A stretch of 64,000 nucleotides of DNA from Jatrophihabitans_A sp035248685 (GCA_035248685.1 DATFHF010000064.1:1-64000); one strand, 5' to 3'. Shown: positions 26,321-34,811, numbered from the stretch's first letter. The notes: a model not told the origin generated them from the letters alone. Translations and numbers: made by a program.

Positions 26321-27600
26321 CCGAGCACCAGCACCCTGCCCGCGACGAGCGGCTGTTCGTACTGGTGGAGAGCAACACCACCGGGTCCGGCCGATCATTT
26401 TGCAGTGCGGCCAGGCAACTGGGCCTGCGCCCGGTCGTGTTGGTCGCCGACCCGGCGCGGTATCGCTATCTGGCTGAGGATGCGGTGGATTTCGTCCAGA
26501 CCGATACCGCTGACCTGCGGGCGTTGCGCCGTGCCGTCGCCGAGCTGCCGGGCGGCGTCAGCGGAATAACCAGCAGTTCCGAGTACTACGTCGGGTCTGC
26601 CAGTGAGCTGGCCCGCGAACTGGGTCTGCCGCATCCGGATCCGGACGCGATCCGCGCCTGCCGGGACAAGGCGATACAGCGGGAGTTGATGCAGGCTGCC
26701 AGCGTGCCCGGCCCACGGTTCGCCAAGGCGAACACGCCCGACCAGGCGGCGGCGGCGGCGGAGCGGCTGGGATTTCCGGTGGTGGTCAAGCCGATCAGCG
26801 GATCCGGCTCGGTCGGGGTCCGGTTGTGTGGCAACCTGCCAGAGCTGCGCTCGGCCGTGCTCGGGTTGCTCGACGCGACCCCGGACCAGCTGGCGATTCC
26901 CAAGCAGTCGGCAGTGCTGGTCGAGCAATACTTGGCCGGCCCGGAGTACTCGGTGGAAACCTTCGATCGGCAACTGGTCGGCATTACCGCCAAGCAGCTG
27001 GGGCCGGAGCCGCACTTCGTCGAGACCGGACACGACTTTCCGGCGTCGCTACCGGCCGAGCAAGCTCGGGCCGTCGGGGCCGTGACGTTGCGTGCGCTGA
27101 CAGCGCTCGGCTTGGGTTGGGGGCCGGCGCACGTGGAGCTGCGGCTCACCCGCGACGGGCCGTGCCTTGTGGAGGTCAATCCGCGACTGGCCGGCGGGAT
27201 GATCCCGACGCTGGTACGGCAGGCCACCGGCATCGACCTGATCGCGTGCACGATTGGCCGGGCGGCTGGCCGGCCGATCAACCTGCGGCCGGACCGGGCC
27301 CGGTTCGCCTCGATCAGGTTCCTGCTCGGCGCGACTGCCGGCCGGCTGAGCGGATCCGCCGACCCTACCGCAGCCGCTGCCTGCCCGGGCGTGGTCGCGG
27401 CCGAACTGCTCGGCCGGCCGGGTGAGCGGTTTACGCCGCGACATTCCTTCCACGACCGGCTTGGCTACGTGATCGGGACGGGCGATGATGCGGTGGCGGC
27501 GGCCAGCGCCGCGACGGCCGGGGTGACCCGGCTCGGGTTGACAGTCGAGCCGGTGACCGCGGGCGGACAGCTCATCGTGGAAGGCGCCGGTATCCGATGA
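26317..27600 (+). CDS. ATP-grasp ligase (argininosuccinate-lyase-associated)
   Basis: A 427-residue ATP-grasp ligase. In order: LFVLVESNTTGSGRSFCSA, RDKAIQRELMQAASVPGP, ATP lysine in GFPVVVKPISGSGSVGV, AVLVEQYLAGPEYSVETF, and the Mg2+/substrate motif CLVEVNPRLAGGMIP with intact Glu and Asn. The C-terminal substrate lid is of the CPSase/BL00235-like dipeptide-ligase type. It overlaps the lyase upstream and the AlaX-like gene downstream by four bases. Lyase-ligase neighbours are seen in other non-ribosomal dipeptide pathways; the pair may act on the same intermediate. Canonical metal-site residues suggest it is catalytically competent. Confidence 0.9.
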   Translation: MTEHQHPARDERLFVLVESNTTGSGRSFCSAARQLGLRPVVLVADPARYRYLAEDAVDFVQTDTADLRALRRAVAELPGGVSGITSSSEYYVGSASELARELGLPHPDPDAIRACRDKAIQRELMQAASVPGPRFAKANTPDQAAAAAERLGFPVVVKPISGSGSVGVRLCGNLPELRSAVLGLLDATPDQLAIPKQSAVLVEQYLAGPEYSVETFDRQLVGITAKQLGPEPHFVETGHDFPASLPAEQARAVGAVTLRALTALGLGWGPAHVELRLTRDGPCLVEVNPRLAGGMIPTLVRQATGIDLIACTIGRAAGRPINLRPDRARFASIRFLLGATAGRLSGSADPTAAAACPGVVAAELLGRPGERFTPRHSFHDRLGYVIGTGDDAVAAASAATAGVTRLGLTVEPVTAGGQLIVEGAGIR

Positions 27601-28337
27601 TTCCTACTCACCACCACACCCATCGCCTTGACTGGGACGACGCCACCATCCGGGAATGGGACTGCACCGTCCTGTGGTCGGATCCGGCCGATCCCGAGGC
27701 CGGCATCGTGCTCGACCGATCAGCGTTCTACCCCGGCGGCGGTGGACAGCCGCCCGACCATGGCGTGCTGATCTGGCAGGGTGTGCAAACCCGGATCGTC
27801 GGCACCCGCAAGGGCGACGACCTATACCTGCTGCCGGCACCTGGCGATCCGGTGCCGCCGGTCGGCAGCGCGGTGCACGGCGCGCTGGACGACCAGCGAC
27901 GCACCAGCTTGATGCGCACGCACTCCGGGCTGCATGTGCTGTGTGGCACCGTGTTCCGGGACTTCGGCGCGCTGGTCACCGGCGGCAATATGGAGCCGGG
28001 CGAGGCCCGGATGGACTTCAACCTGCCTGACATACCAGCGGACTTCAAGCAGTCGCTGGAGGACGCGGTAAATGCCGAGATCGCCGCTGACCGGCCGATC
28101 CAGGTGCGGATGCTGCCGCGGGCCGAGGCGCTGGCCATCCCGGATCTGATCAAGACCCAGGACGCGTTGCCGCCGGACACCCAGCAGATGCGAATCGTCG
28201 ACATCGTCGGCTTGGACGCGCAGGCCGACGGCGGTACCCATGTCGCGTCGACCCGCCAGATCGGACACATCCAGGTGTACAAGGTCGAGAACAAGGGACG
28301 GCAGAACCGCCGGGTCCGGATCCGGCTCATCGAATGA
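27597..28337 (+). CDS. AlaX-like alanyl-tRNA editing domain protein
   Basis: A 246-residue homologue of the AlaRS editing domain. The N-terminal part has DRSAFYPGGGGQPPDHG, the first zinc motif is RTHSGLHVL (HxxxH), and the second is the region ADGGTHVASTRQIG, where the usual Cys of CGGTH is Asp-Gly-Gly (no Cys; the His remains). AlaX proteins hydrolyse Ser- or Gly-tRNA(Ala) esters. Inside the biosynthetic operon it could protect the host from misacylation by the product, or hydrolyse an aminoacyl ester intermediate. Loss of the Cys ligand suggests altered metal binding. Start ATG at 27597 overlaps the ligase. Confidence 0.85.
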   Translation: MIPTHHHTHRLDWDDATIREWDCTVLWSDPADPEAGIVLDRSAFYPGGGGQPPDHGVLIWQGVQTRIVGTRKGDDLYLLPAPGDPVPPVGSAVHGALDDQRRTSLMRTHSGLHVLCGTVFRDFGALVTGGNMEPGEARMDFNLPDIPADFKQSLEDAVNAEIAADRPIQVRMLPRAEALAIPDLIKTQDALPPDTQQMRIVDIVGLDAQADGGTHVASTRQIGHIQVYKVENKGRQNRRVRIRLIE

Positions 28338-28365
28338 CCCGTCGCGGAAACCAGAAAGGGCAGCC

Positions 28366-30213
28366 ATGTCCGCAGCCATCTCGGTAGCCATCATCGGCTT
28401 CGGCTCGCGCGGGCTCGGTGTGCTCGAACGGCTGCTGGCGGTGGCCGACAGCGCCGAACCGGAATCGTCCATCCGGATCGAGGTGATCGACCCGGTGGCC
28501 GTTGGTGCCGGCGTGCACGATCGCCAGCAGCCGGACTACCTCTTGCTGAACACGATCTGCTCTCAGGTGTCGATGTTTCCGGATGCCGACTCGGTCGGCG
28601 CCGCTATCGGGCTCCGGGGCCCCAGCCTGTACGAGTGGGCCTGCGAGCGCGAGCTACGCATCGCCGATGACGGCTTCACCGTCGGCCGGCATGGTCGTCC
28701 GATCCGGCCGACCGACTTCCTGCCACGGCGCCTGCTTGGGGACTACCTCGCCTGGTTCGCTGAGCTACTGCTGGCAAGGCAGACGGACCGGATCCGGATT
28801 ACCCTGCATCGCAGCGACGCCGTGGAACTGGCTGCCGAGCCTGACGGGGGGCTGCTGATCACGCTGGCCAGTGGAGAAGTGGTTCGCGCGTCCGGGGTGT
28901 TCCTGACCACCGGCTACACCGCGAACCTGCCGCCCACTGACTCAACGGGCCATCTGATAAGTGAGCCGTACCCGATGCCGGCCAGCTTCGAGAAGATCCG
29001 CGCGGGACAATCGGTGGCGATCAGCGGTTTCGGGCTGTCTGCGATGGATGCGGTGTCCTCGTTCACGGTCGGTCGCGGCGGTCGGTTCCTGCCCGACGGG
29101 GCCGGCGTGCGGTATCTGGCCAGTGGCCAGGAGCCCAGGTTGCTGCTGTACTCCCGGACCGGCCTACCCTGTCGGGCCCGGCTGCGGACGCTGGAGTTCG
29201 GTCCGCGATACCAAGCCGTCGTTTTTACTCCGGCGCAGATCTCCGCACTGCGGGCGGCCCGGGGAGGTCCGCTCGACTTCTATGCCGATATCTGGCCGCT
29301 GGTGCTGGACGAGCTGCGGGTCTGCTACCGCCGCAGGCAGGCACTGTCGGTCGGGCCGGGAACGAGCGAGCAACTGGAGCTCCGACTACTGGACGCGCAG
29401 GCCGATCGGCGGGTCGGAGCGCTGCTGGACGAGCTTGATCGCGAATCCGGCCCGTTCGACCCGACGCCACTGCTGGACCCCAGCTCGACCATGTGCCTGC
29501 GGGACAGCGTGAGCTACCAGCAGTGGTTCGCCGACCTGCTCCGCGCCGACCTGGTCGAGGGTGAGCTCGGCTTCTCGGGCAGCCTGGTCAAGGCAACCCT
29601 GGATGTGCTGCGTGACTTGCGAGACACCTTCCGCTTCGCGGTCGACTTCGGCGGTGTGACCGAGCGGTCGCTGGAGCTGTTCCACGCCGACACGGTGCCG
29701 ATGCTCAACCGCGCCGTGGTCGGTCCGCAGTTCGAGCGGCACGCCGAGCTGCTGGCGTTGCTGCGAGCGGGCGTGCTGGAGGTGCCGCTGGGTCCGAACC
29801 CGACCGTGGATTGGGATGGCGAGCAGAGCCGCTGGTTGCTCCGGTCGCGACACCTCAGTTCGACCTGCACCCGGTTCGCGGATTGGTGGGTGGCCGGTCG
29901 AGTAGGCCTGCCGACCGTCGCGTCGTCGGCCAGCCCGCTGATCAACTCTCTGTACCGGAAAGGGTGGATCCGGCCGTTGAAGGCGGGCAGCAGGTTGCTC
30001 GCGGGTATCGACATCGATCCGGATCAACATCCGGTAGCGGCGGACGGGCAGGCCGATCAACGGATCTGGGTGCTCGGCCCGATCTGCGAGGGCGCCACCT
30101 TCTACAACAACCTAGTGCCATCACCGGGTTGCTATTCCCGTCCGGTGCATGACGCGCACCGCTGCGTTACCGCGCTGATGGCCGCCGGCCGGAGGATCGC
30201 TCAGCCGGCCTGA
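28366..30213 (+). CDS. FAD/NAD(P)-binding oxidoreductase (NAD_binding_9 type)
   Basis: A 615-residue protein with an N-terminal dinucleotide-binding motif (SVAIIGFGSRGLGVLERLL), a conserved PDYLLLNTICSQVSMFPD block, FLTTGYTANLPP, and a second nucleotide motif QSVAISGFGLSAMDAV near the middle. This matches the large FAD-NAD(P)-binding family, mostly uncharacterised, whose members occur in several natural-product clusters. Start ATG at 28366 after GAAAGGG. It is the last gene of the operon, 28 bases after the AlaX-like gene, and may oxidise a C-N or N-N bond or act as an N-oxygenase; reaction unknown. Long C-terminal half without recognisable domain. Confidence 0.8.
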   Translation: MSAAISVAIIGFGSRGLGVLERLLAVADSAEPESSIRIEVIDPVAVGAGVHDRQQPDYLLLNTICSQVSMFPDADSVGAAIGLRGPSLYEWACERELRIADDGFTVGRHGRPIRPTDFLPRRLLGDYLAWFAELLLARQTDRIRITLHRSDAVELAAEPDGGLLITLASGEVVRASGVFLTTGYTANLPPTDSTGHLISEPYPMPASFEKIRAGQSVAISGFGLSAMDAVSSFTVGRGGRFLPDGAGVRYLASGQEPRLLLYSRTGLPCRARLRTLEFGPRYQAVVFTPAQISALRAARGGPLDFYADIWPLVLDELRVCYRRRQALSVGPGTSEQLELRLLDAQADRRVGALLDELDRESGPFDPTPLLDPSSTMCLRDSVSYQQWFADLLRADLVEGELGFSGSLVKATLDVLRDLRDTFRFAVDFGGVTERSLELFHADTVPMLNRAVVGPQFERHAELLALLRAGVLEVPLGPNPTVDWDGEQSRWLLRSRHLSSTCTRFADWWVAGRVGLPTVASSASPLINSLYRKGWIRPLKAGSRLLAGIDIDPDQHPVAADGQADQRIWVLGPICEGATFYNNLVPSPGCYSRPVHDAHRCVTALMAAGRRIAQPA

Positions 30214-30268
30214 ATCGAAAACGGCGGCCGTACTACCGGGTTGGCCGCGCCGGGTGCACCATGTCGAC

Positions 30269-30628
30269 GTGAATGACATCGAGGTACTCAGCCAGCTCAA
30301 CGTCCAATTCATCGACGCCTTTCGCAAGGGTTCCTGGCAGGTGCTCGAACCGATCCTCACGCCGAACTTCAAGTACCTGGCCGGCGCGACCGGCGAGGTT
30401 CAGGACTTACCGGACTACATCGAGGATCTGCAAACCAACCCGGTGCCGAACCTGGAGATCGACCAGGTGGTGATCCATCTGGACGGCGACAGCGCGGTGG
30501 TGTCGTCGCGCTGTACGGCCGACCACAAGCGGTTCAGCCGCTACATCGACTCCTACCGTCGCGGTGGCTCGCTCGGCTGGACCTGCTTCCATGCCTGCGT
30601 CTGGCCGCTGCCGGGTCTGGAGGCCTGA
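30269..30628 (+). CDS. SnoaL/NTF2-like small protein
   Basis: A 119-residue cystatin/NTF2-fold protein (nuclear transport factor 2-like, SnoaL group). The N-terminal helix (EVLSQLNVQFIDAFRKGSWQVLEPIL) followed by VVIHLDGDSAVVSSRC and GWTCFHACVWPL strands is typical of this cone-shaped fold. Members are isomerases, hydrolases or non-catalytic binders, so no reaction is assigned. Start is uncertain: GTG at 30269 is used; GTG at 30254 adds five residues, and neither has a clear ribosome-binding site. It follows the operon by 55 bases and could be its last cistron or an independent leaderless gene. Confidence 0.72.
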   Translation: MNDIEVLSQLNVQFIDAFRKGSWQVLEPILTPNFKYLAGATGEVQDLPDYIEDLQTNPVPNLEIDQVVIHLDGDSAVVSSRCTADHKRFSRYIDSYRRGGSLGWTCFHACVWPLPGLEA

Positions 30629-30666
30629 GCCGTCGGGGCGCAGCCAGCTGTGGCACGATCTTGAGT

Positions 30667-31107
30667 GTGACCAGATCCGCCGAGGCGCAGCGCCTGCAGG
30701 ATCTCGCGCGGTTGCGCCGGGTCCGGGACCGGATCGATCGGGAGTATGCGCAGCCCCTGAACGTCGAGGCGCTGGCTCGTGACGCGCACATCTCGGCCGG
30801 TCACCTCAGCCGGGAATTCCGGCTCGCCTATGGCGAGTCGCCATATGGCTACCTGATGACGCGACGCATCGAGCGCGCGATGGCGCTGCTCCGTCGGGGC
30901 GACCTCAGCGTCACTGAGGTGTGTTTCGCGGTCGGCTGCTCATCGCTGGGCACCTTCAGTACTCGCTTCACCGAACTGGTCGGCATGCCGCCCAGCAGCT
31001 ACCGGCGCCAGGCGGCGGAGGCCACCGCGGGGATACCGTCCTGCGTGGTCAAGCAGGTGACCAGACCGATCAGGAATCGAGAAGCGTCGGTCAGCAGCCG
31101 CACCTAG
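30667..31107 (+). CDS. AraC-family transcriptional regulator
   Basis: A 146-residue regulator made essentially of the AraC DNA-binding domain: first helix-turn-helix NVEALARDAHISAGHLSREF, then SVTEVCFAVGCSSLGTFSTRF and the closing MPPSSYR. There is no N-terminal ligand domain, so activity probably depends on abundance or a partner. GTG at 30667 starts the conserved region; TTG at 30661 adds two residues. It precedes a VOC gene by about ten bases; single-domain AraC plus VOC pairs are a recurrent actinomycete arrangement. Confidence 0.9.
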   Translation: MTRSAEAQRLQDLARLRRVRDRIDREYAQPLNVEALARDAHISAGHLSREFRLAYGESPYGYLMTRRIERAMALLRRGDLSVTEVCFAVGCSSLGTFSTRFTELVGMPPSSYRRQAAEATAGIPSCVVKQVTRPIRNREASVSSRT

Positions 31108-31117
31108 GGTGATCGTC

Positions 31118-31528
31118 ATGGACATCACCATCAATGCAGCATTCCTCCCGCAGGACGACCCGGACGCGGCGCTGGCCTTCTACCGCGACACCCTCGGCTT
31201 CGAGGTCCGCAACGACGTCGGCTACAACGGCCTGCGCTGGATCACGGTCGGCCCGCCGGCGCAGCCCGGCACGTCCATCGTGCTGTACCCGCCGGGCGCT
31301 GATCCGGGTATCACCGATGATGAGCGCCGCACCATCACCGAGATGATGGCTAAGGGAACCTACGGCATCATTACGTTCGCCACCGCCGACTTGGACGGCA
31401 CCTTCGAGCGGCTGCAAGCCAGCAGCGCCGAGGTCGTCCAAGAGCCGACCGAGCAGCCGTACGGCATCCGAGACTGCGCCTTCCGGGACCCGGCCGGCAA
31501 CCTGATCCGCATCAACGAGCTGCGCTGA
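31118..31528 (+). CDS. VOC-family (glyoxalase/bleomycin-resistance-fold) protein
   Basis: A 136-residue vicinal-oxygen-chelate protein with two beta-alpha-beta-beta-beta units: DPDAALAFYRDTLGFEVRND at the N-terminus and RDCAFRDPAGNLIRINEL at the end. The usual metal-binding Glu near the C-terminus is replaced (IRINEL has the Glu shifted), so a binding or sequestration role is as likely as catalysis. ATG at 31118 is chosen over GTG at 31109 because the conserved fold starts there. Partner of the AraC regulator; another VOC gene follows. Confidence 0.86.
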   Translation: MDITINAAFLPQDDPDAALAFYRDTLGFEVRNDVGYNGLRWITVGPPAQPGTSIVLYPPGADPGITDDERRTITEMMAKGTYGIITFATADLDGTFERLQASSAEVVQEPTEQPYGIRDCAFRDPAGNLIRINELR

Positions 31529-31586
31529 GCCGGTTGGCTCACGGCGCCATCCGTAAAGCTCAACCCTACCGACTACAGGAGTAACC

Positions 31587-31943
31587 ATGACCACCATGGG
31601 AATCAAGACCGTGCTGCATCCGGTATCCGACTTGGCTGCGGCCAAGGCGGTGTACACCGCACTGCTCGGCATCGCGCCACAGGCCGATGCGCCCTACTAC
31701 GTCGGCTACGACACTGCCGGCCAGCACATCGGGCTGGTGCCGGGTGGTGGCCAGGGCATGACCACGCCGGTGGCCTACTGGCACGTGCCCGACATCGAAG
31801 CGAAACTGGTGGAGCTGACCGACGCCGGTGCCACCATCAAGGAGGCCGCGCATGATGTGGGCGCCGGCCGGCTGGTGGCCACCGTCACCGACCCGGACGG
31901 CAATGTCCTCGGGCTGCTCCAGGATCCTGAGCCGGCAGCCTGA
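31587..31943 (+). CDS. VOC-family protein
   Basis: A 118-residue single VOC domain: VLHPVSDLAAAKAVYTALLG, HIGLVPGG, and the closing VTDPDGNVLGLLQDP. Start ATG at 31587 after CAGGAGT. It lies 15 bases upstream of the UvrA-like gene. VOC genes next to UvrA-type ABC ATPases are common near drug-resistance loci; a role binding a toxic small molecule is plausible but not shown by the sequence. Confidence 0.88.
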   Translation: MTTMGIKTVLHPVSDLAAAKAVYTALLGIAPQADAPYYVGYDTAGQHIGLVPGGGQGMTTPVAYWHVPDIEAKLVELTDAGATIKEAAHDVGAGRLVATVTDPDGNVLGLLQDPEPAA

Positions 31944-31958
31944 CCGTTTGGAGCGTAG

Positions 31959-34349
31959 ATGAGCTCGGCCACCAGGACGAACCAGCTACCGGCTGTGCGG
32001 CACGATGCCGACAGCCACGACCTGATTCGGGTGCACGGCGCGCGGGTGAACAACCTCAAGGACATCCATGTCGAGCTACCCAAGCGTCGGCTCACCGTGT
32101 TCACCGGGGTATCCGGTTCGGGCAAGAGCTCGCTGGTGTTCGACACCATCGCCGCGGAGTCGCAACGGCTGATCAACGAGACCTACAGCGCGTTCGTGCA
32201 GGGGTTCATGCCGACGCTGGCGCGACCCGAGGTGGACGTGCTGGACGGGTTGACCACGGCGATCATCGTCGACCAACGGCGGATGGGCAGCGATGCTCGC
32301 TCTACCGTCGGCACCGCCACCGATGCCAACGCGATGCTGCGAATCCTGTTTAGCCGGTTGGGTAAACCGCACATCGGCTCTCCGCAGGCGTTCTCCTTCA
32401 ACGTTGCTTCGATCAGTGGCGCCGGCGCGGTCACCACCCAGCGCGACGGTCGGGAGGTCAAGGAGCGGCGAAGCTTCAGCATCCTCGGCGGCATGTGCCC
32501 GCGTTGCGAAGGGCGCGGCGCGGTGAACGACATCGACCTGTCCCAGCTGTACGACGACAGCCGGTCGCTCACCGAGGGCGCGCTCAAGATCCCCGGCTAC
32601 AGCATGGACGGCTGGTACGGCCGGATCTTCACCGGCTGCGGATTCTTCGACCCGAACAAGCCGATCAAGCAGTTCACCAAGCGCGAGCTCAACGACCTGC
32701 TCTACAAGGAGCCCACCAAGATCAAGGTGGCGGGCATCAACCTGACCTACGAGGGGCTGATCCCCAGGATCCAGAAGTCGATGCTGGGCAAGGATGTCGA
32801 CTCGTTACAGCCACACATCCGGGCCTTCGTGGAGCGCGCGGTCACCTTCAGCACCTGCCCGGAATGTGCCGGCACCCGGCTGAGTGCGCAGGCCCGATCT
32901 TCGAAGATCAACGGGATCAGCATCGCCGACGCCTGCGCTATGCAGATCAGCGACCTGGCCGAGTGGGCGCGCGGCCTGGTCGAGCCGTCGGTGGCACCGT
33001 TGCTGACCGCGCTCCGGTTGACGCTCGAGTCGTTCGTGGAGATCGGGCTCGGCTACCTCTCATTGGAACGGCCGTCGGGCACGCTCTCCGGCGGGGAAGC
33101 GCAGCGGGTCAAGATGATCCGCCAGCTCGGCTCGTCCCTCACCGACGTCACCTACGTGTTCGATGAGCCGACGATCGGACTGCACCCGCATGATATCCAG
33201 CGGATGAACGAACTGCTTTTGCGCTTGCGCGATAAGGGCAACACCGTGCTGGTGGTGGAGCACAAGCCGGAGGCGATCGCGATCGCCGACCACGTGGTCG
33301 ACCTCGGGCCCGGTGCCGGCAGCGCCGGCGGCGAGGTGGTGTTCGAGGGCACCGTCGAGGGTTTACGGGGGAGTGGCACCCTGACCGGCCGGCACCTGGA
33401 TGACCGGGCCAGCCTGAAACCATCGGTGCGGAAGCCGGCCGGCGAACTCAAGGTGCGCGGCGCCGACACCTACAACCTGCGCGGCGTCGATGTCGACATT
33501 CCGCTCGGGGTGTTGGTGGTCGTCACCGGCGTGGCCGGCTCCGGCAAGAGTTCGTTGATCGACGGCTCGGTGGCCGGGCGGGACGGGGTGGTGGCGGTCG
33601 ACCAGGCCCCGATCCGCGGCTCGCGGCGCAGTAACCCGGCCACCTACACCGGACTGCTCGAACCGATCCGCAAGGCGTTCGCGAAGGCCAACGGGGTGAG
33701 GCCGGCCCTGTTCAGCGCCAACTCCGAAGGCGCCTGCCCGAACTGCAATGGCGCCGGGGTGATCTACACCGATCTCGCAATAATGGCCGGCGTCGCTACC
33801 ACCTGCGAGGAGTGCGAAGGCAAACGGTTCGACGCCACGGTATTGGAGTATCGGCTGGCCGGCAAGGACATCAGTGAGGTGCTGGCGATGTCGGTGACCG
33901 AGGCCGGGGAGTTCTTCGGCGCCGGTGCGGCAAACATCCCGGCCGCGCACACGATCCTCGGCCGGCTTGCCGACGTAGGGCTCAGCTACCTCAGCCTCGG
34001 TCAGCCGCTCACCACGCTGTCCGGCGGCGAACGGCAGCGGCTGAAGCTGGCCGCCCAGATGGGGGAGAAGGGTGACGTCTACATCTTGGACGAGCCGACC
34101 ACCGGGCTACATCTCGCCGATGTCGAGCAGTTGCTGGGATTACTGGATCGACTGGTGGACGGCGGCAAATCGGTGATTGTGATCGAGCATCACCAGGCAG
34201 TGATGGCTCATGCCGACTGGATCATCGACCTCGGGCCGGGCGCAGGTCACGATGGTGGACGGATCGTCTTCGAGGGCACGCCCGCCGACCTGGTCGCCGC
34301 TCGATCCACGCTGACCGGGGAGCACCTGGCGGCCTACGTCGGCAGCTGA
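31959..34349 (+). CDS. UvrA-like ABC ATPase (UvrA2/drug-resistance type)
   Basis: A 796-residue UvrA-family protein with two ABC ATPase halves: GVSGSGKSSLVF, zinc knuckles CPRCEGRG and CPECAGTR, signature LSGGEAQRVKM and Walker B VFDEPTIGLHPHD; then GVAGSGKSSLID, CPNCNGAG and CEECEGKR, LSGGERQRLKLA and ILDEPTTGLHLAD. At ~800 residues it is shorter than repair UvrA (~950), as in UvrA2/DrrC-like proteins implicated in resistance to DNA-binding drugs. No uvrB or uvrC is nearby. It ends the AraC-VOC-VOC-UvrA group next to the biosynthetic operon and may protect against a DNA-damaging product. Start ATG at 31959. Confidence 0.92.
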   Translation: MSSATRTNQLPAVRHDADSHDLIRVHGARVNNLKDIHVELPKRRLTVFTGVSGSGKSSLVFDTIAAESQRLINETYSAFVQGFMPTLARPEVDVLDGLTTAIIVDQRRMGSDARSTVGTATDANAMLRILFSRLGKPHIGSPQAFSFNVASISGAGAVTTQRDGREVKERRSFSILGGMCPRCEGRGAVNDIDLSQLYDDSRSLTEGALKIPGYSMDGWYGRIFTGCGFFDPNKPIKQFTKRELNDLLYKEPTKIKVAGINLTYEGLIPRIQKSMLGKDVDSLQPHIRAFVERAVTFSTCPECAGTRLSAQARSSKINGISIADACAMQISDLAEWARGLVEPSVAPLLTALRLTLESFVEIGLGYLSLERPSGTLSGGEAQRVKMIRQLGSSLTDVTYVFDEPTIGLHPHDIQRMNELLLRLRDKGNTVLVVEHKPEAIAIADHVVDLGPGAGSAGGEVVFEGTVEGLRGSGTLTGRHLDDRASLKPSVRKPAGELKVRGADTYNLRGVDVDIPLGVLVVVTGVAGSGKSSLIDGSVAGRDGVVAVDQAPIRGSRRSNPATYTGLLEPIRKAFAKANGVRPALFSANSEGACPNCNGAGVIYTDLAIMAGVATTCEECEGKRFDATVLEYRLAGKDISEVLAMSVTEAGEFFGAGAANIPAAHTILGRLADVGLSYLSLGQPLTTLSGGERQRLKLAAQMGEKGDVYILDEPTTGLHLADVEQLLGLLDRLVDGGKSVIVIEHHQAVMAHADWIIDLGPGAGHDGGRIVFEGTPADLVAARSTLTGEHLAAYVGS

Positions 34350-34378
34350 GCAGCGGCCATCGCTGGTTTGCCGGGGCA

Positions 34379-34404
34379 GGCTCGGCGTCCCGGGACGCCG
34401 AGCC
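34379..34404. terminator. Perfect 13-bp hairpin after the UvrA-like gene
   Basis: GGCTCGGCGTCCC directly followed by GGGACGCCGAGCC (34379-34404). It sits between the convergent stops of the UvrA-like gene (34349) and the small secreted protein gene (34446), so it probably terminates both. Confidence 0.7.
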
Positions 34405-34445
34405 TGTCGGACACCCGCCGTCAGCTCAGCAAGCGGGTGGCTTAC

Positions 34446-34811
34446 TCAGTTGTAGCAGTCCGCGACGGCTGACCCGTCCCAGTTGACGGCGTCATATCGA
34501 GACCAGCCAGCTACCCCGGTGCTGGTATCGACCAGGTAGAACCAGAGGTAGCCGTCGCTGTTGACGATGCCGCAGTGGACATTAATGCCCTGAGTCGGGA
34601 AGCCCTCGCCGAGAGCGGTGCAATCCGAGTACGGACCACGTCGGATGTACGTCCCGTTCTTGAAGTGGATCCCCCCGGCGTTGTAGAAGTCAGGGTGCGT
34701 GTTCCAGCCGGAGCAGTGGGCTGGGTCGGCTGCGGCCGGGCCGGCCGTCGCCAGCAGACCACCCATGGTGAGTGCAAGCGCACCCATCGACGCGAGCAGT
34801 CGAGATCGCAT
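34446..34811 (-). CDS. Small secreted protein with SH3-like fold
   Basis: A 121-residue exported protein. Signal peptide MRSRLLASMGALALTMGG followed by LLATAGPAAA with cleavage near AAAD. The mature part has four cysteines (HCSGW, SDCTAL, VHCGIV, ADCYN) and a pattern of Y/W-rich strands (TYIRRGPYSDC, GYLWFYLVD, GWSRYDAVNW) like bacterial SH3b domains. Start ATG at 34811 with AAGGGGG upstream; an in-frame extension to 34862 is not needed. Probably a wall-associated or extracellular binding protein; the disulfide pairing is inferred. Confidence 0.8.
   Translation of the reverse strand: MRSRLLASMGALALTMGGLLATAGPAAADPAHCSGWNTHPDFYNAGGIHFKNGTYIRRGPYSDCTALGEGFPTQGINVHCGIVNSDGYLWFYLVDTSTGVAGWSRYDAVNWDGSAVADCYN

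Noticed and set aside
31959..34349. Canonical nucleotide-excision repair UvrA
   Set aside because: About 150 residues shorter than repair UvrA and linked to VOC/AraC genes rather than uvrB.
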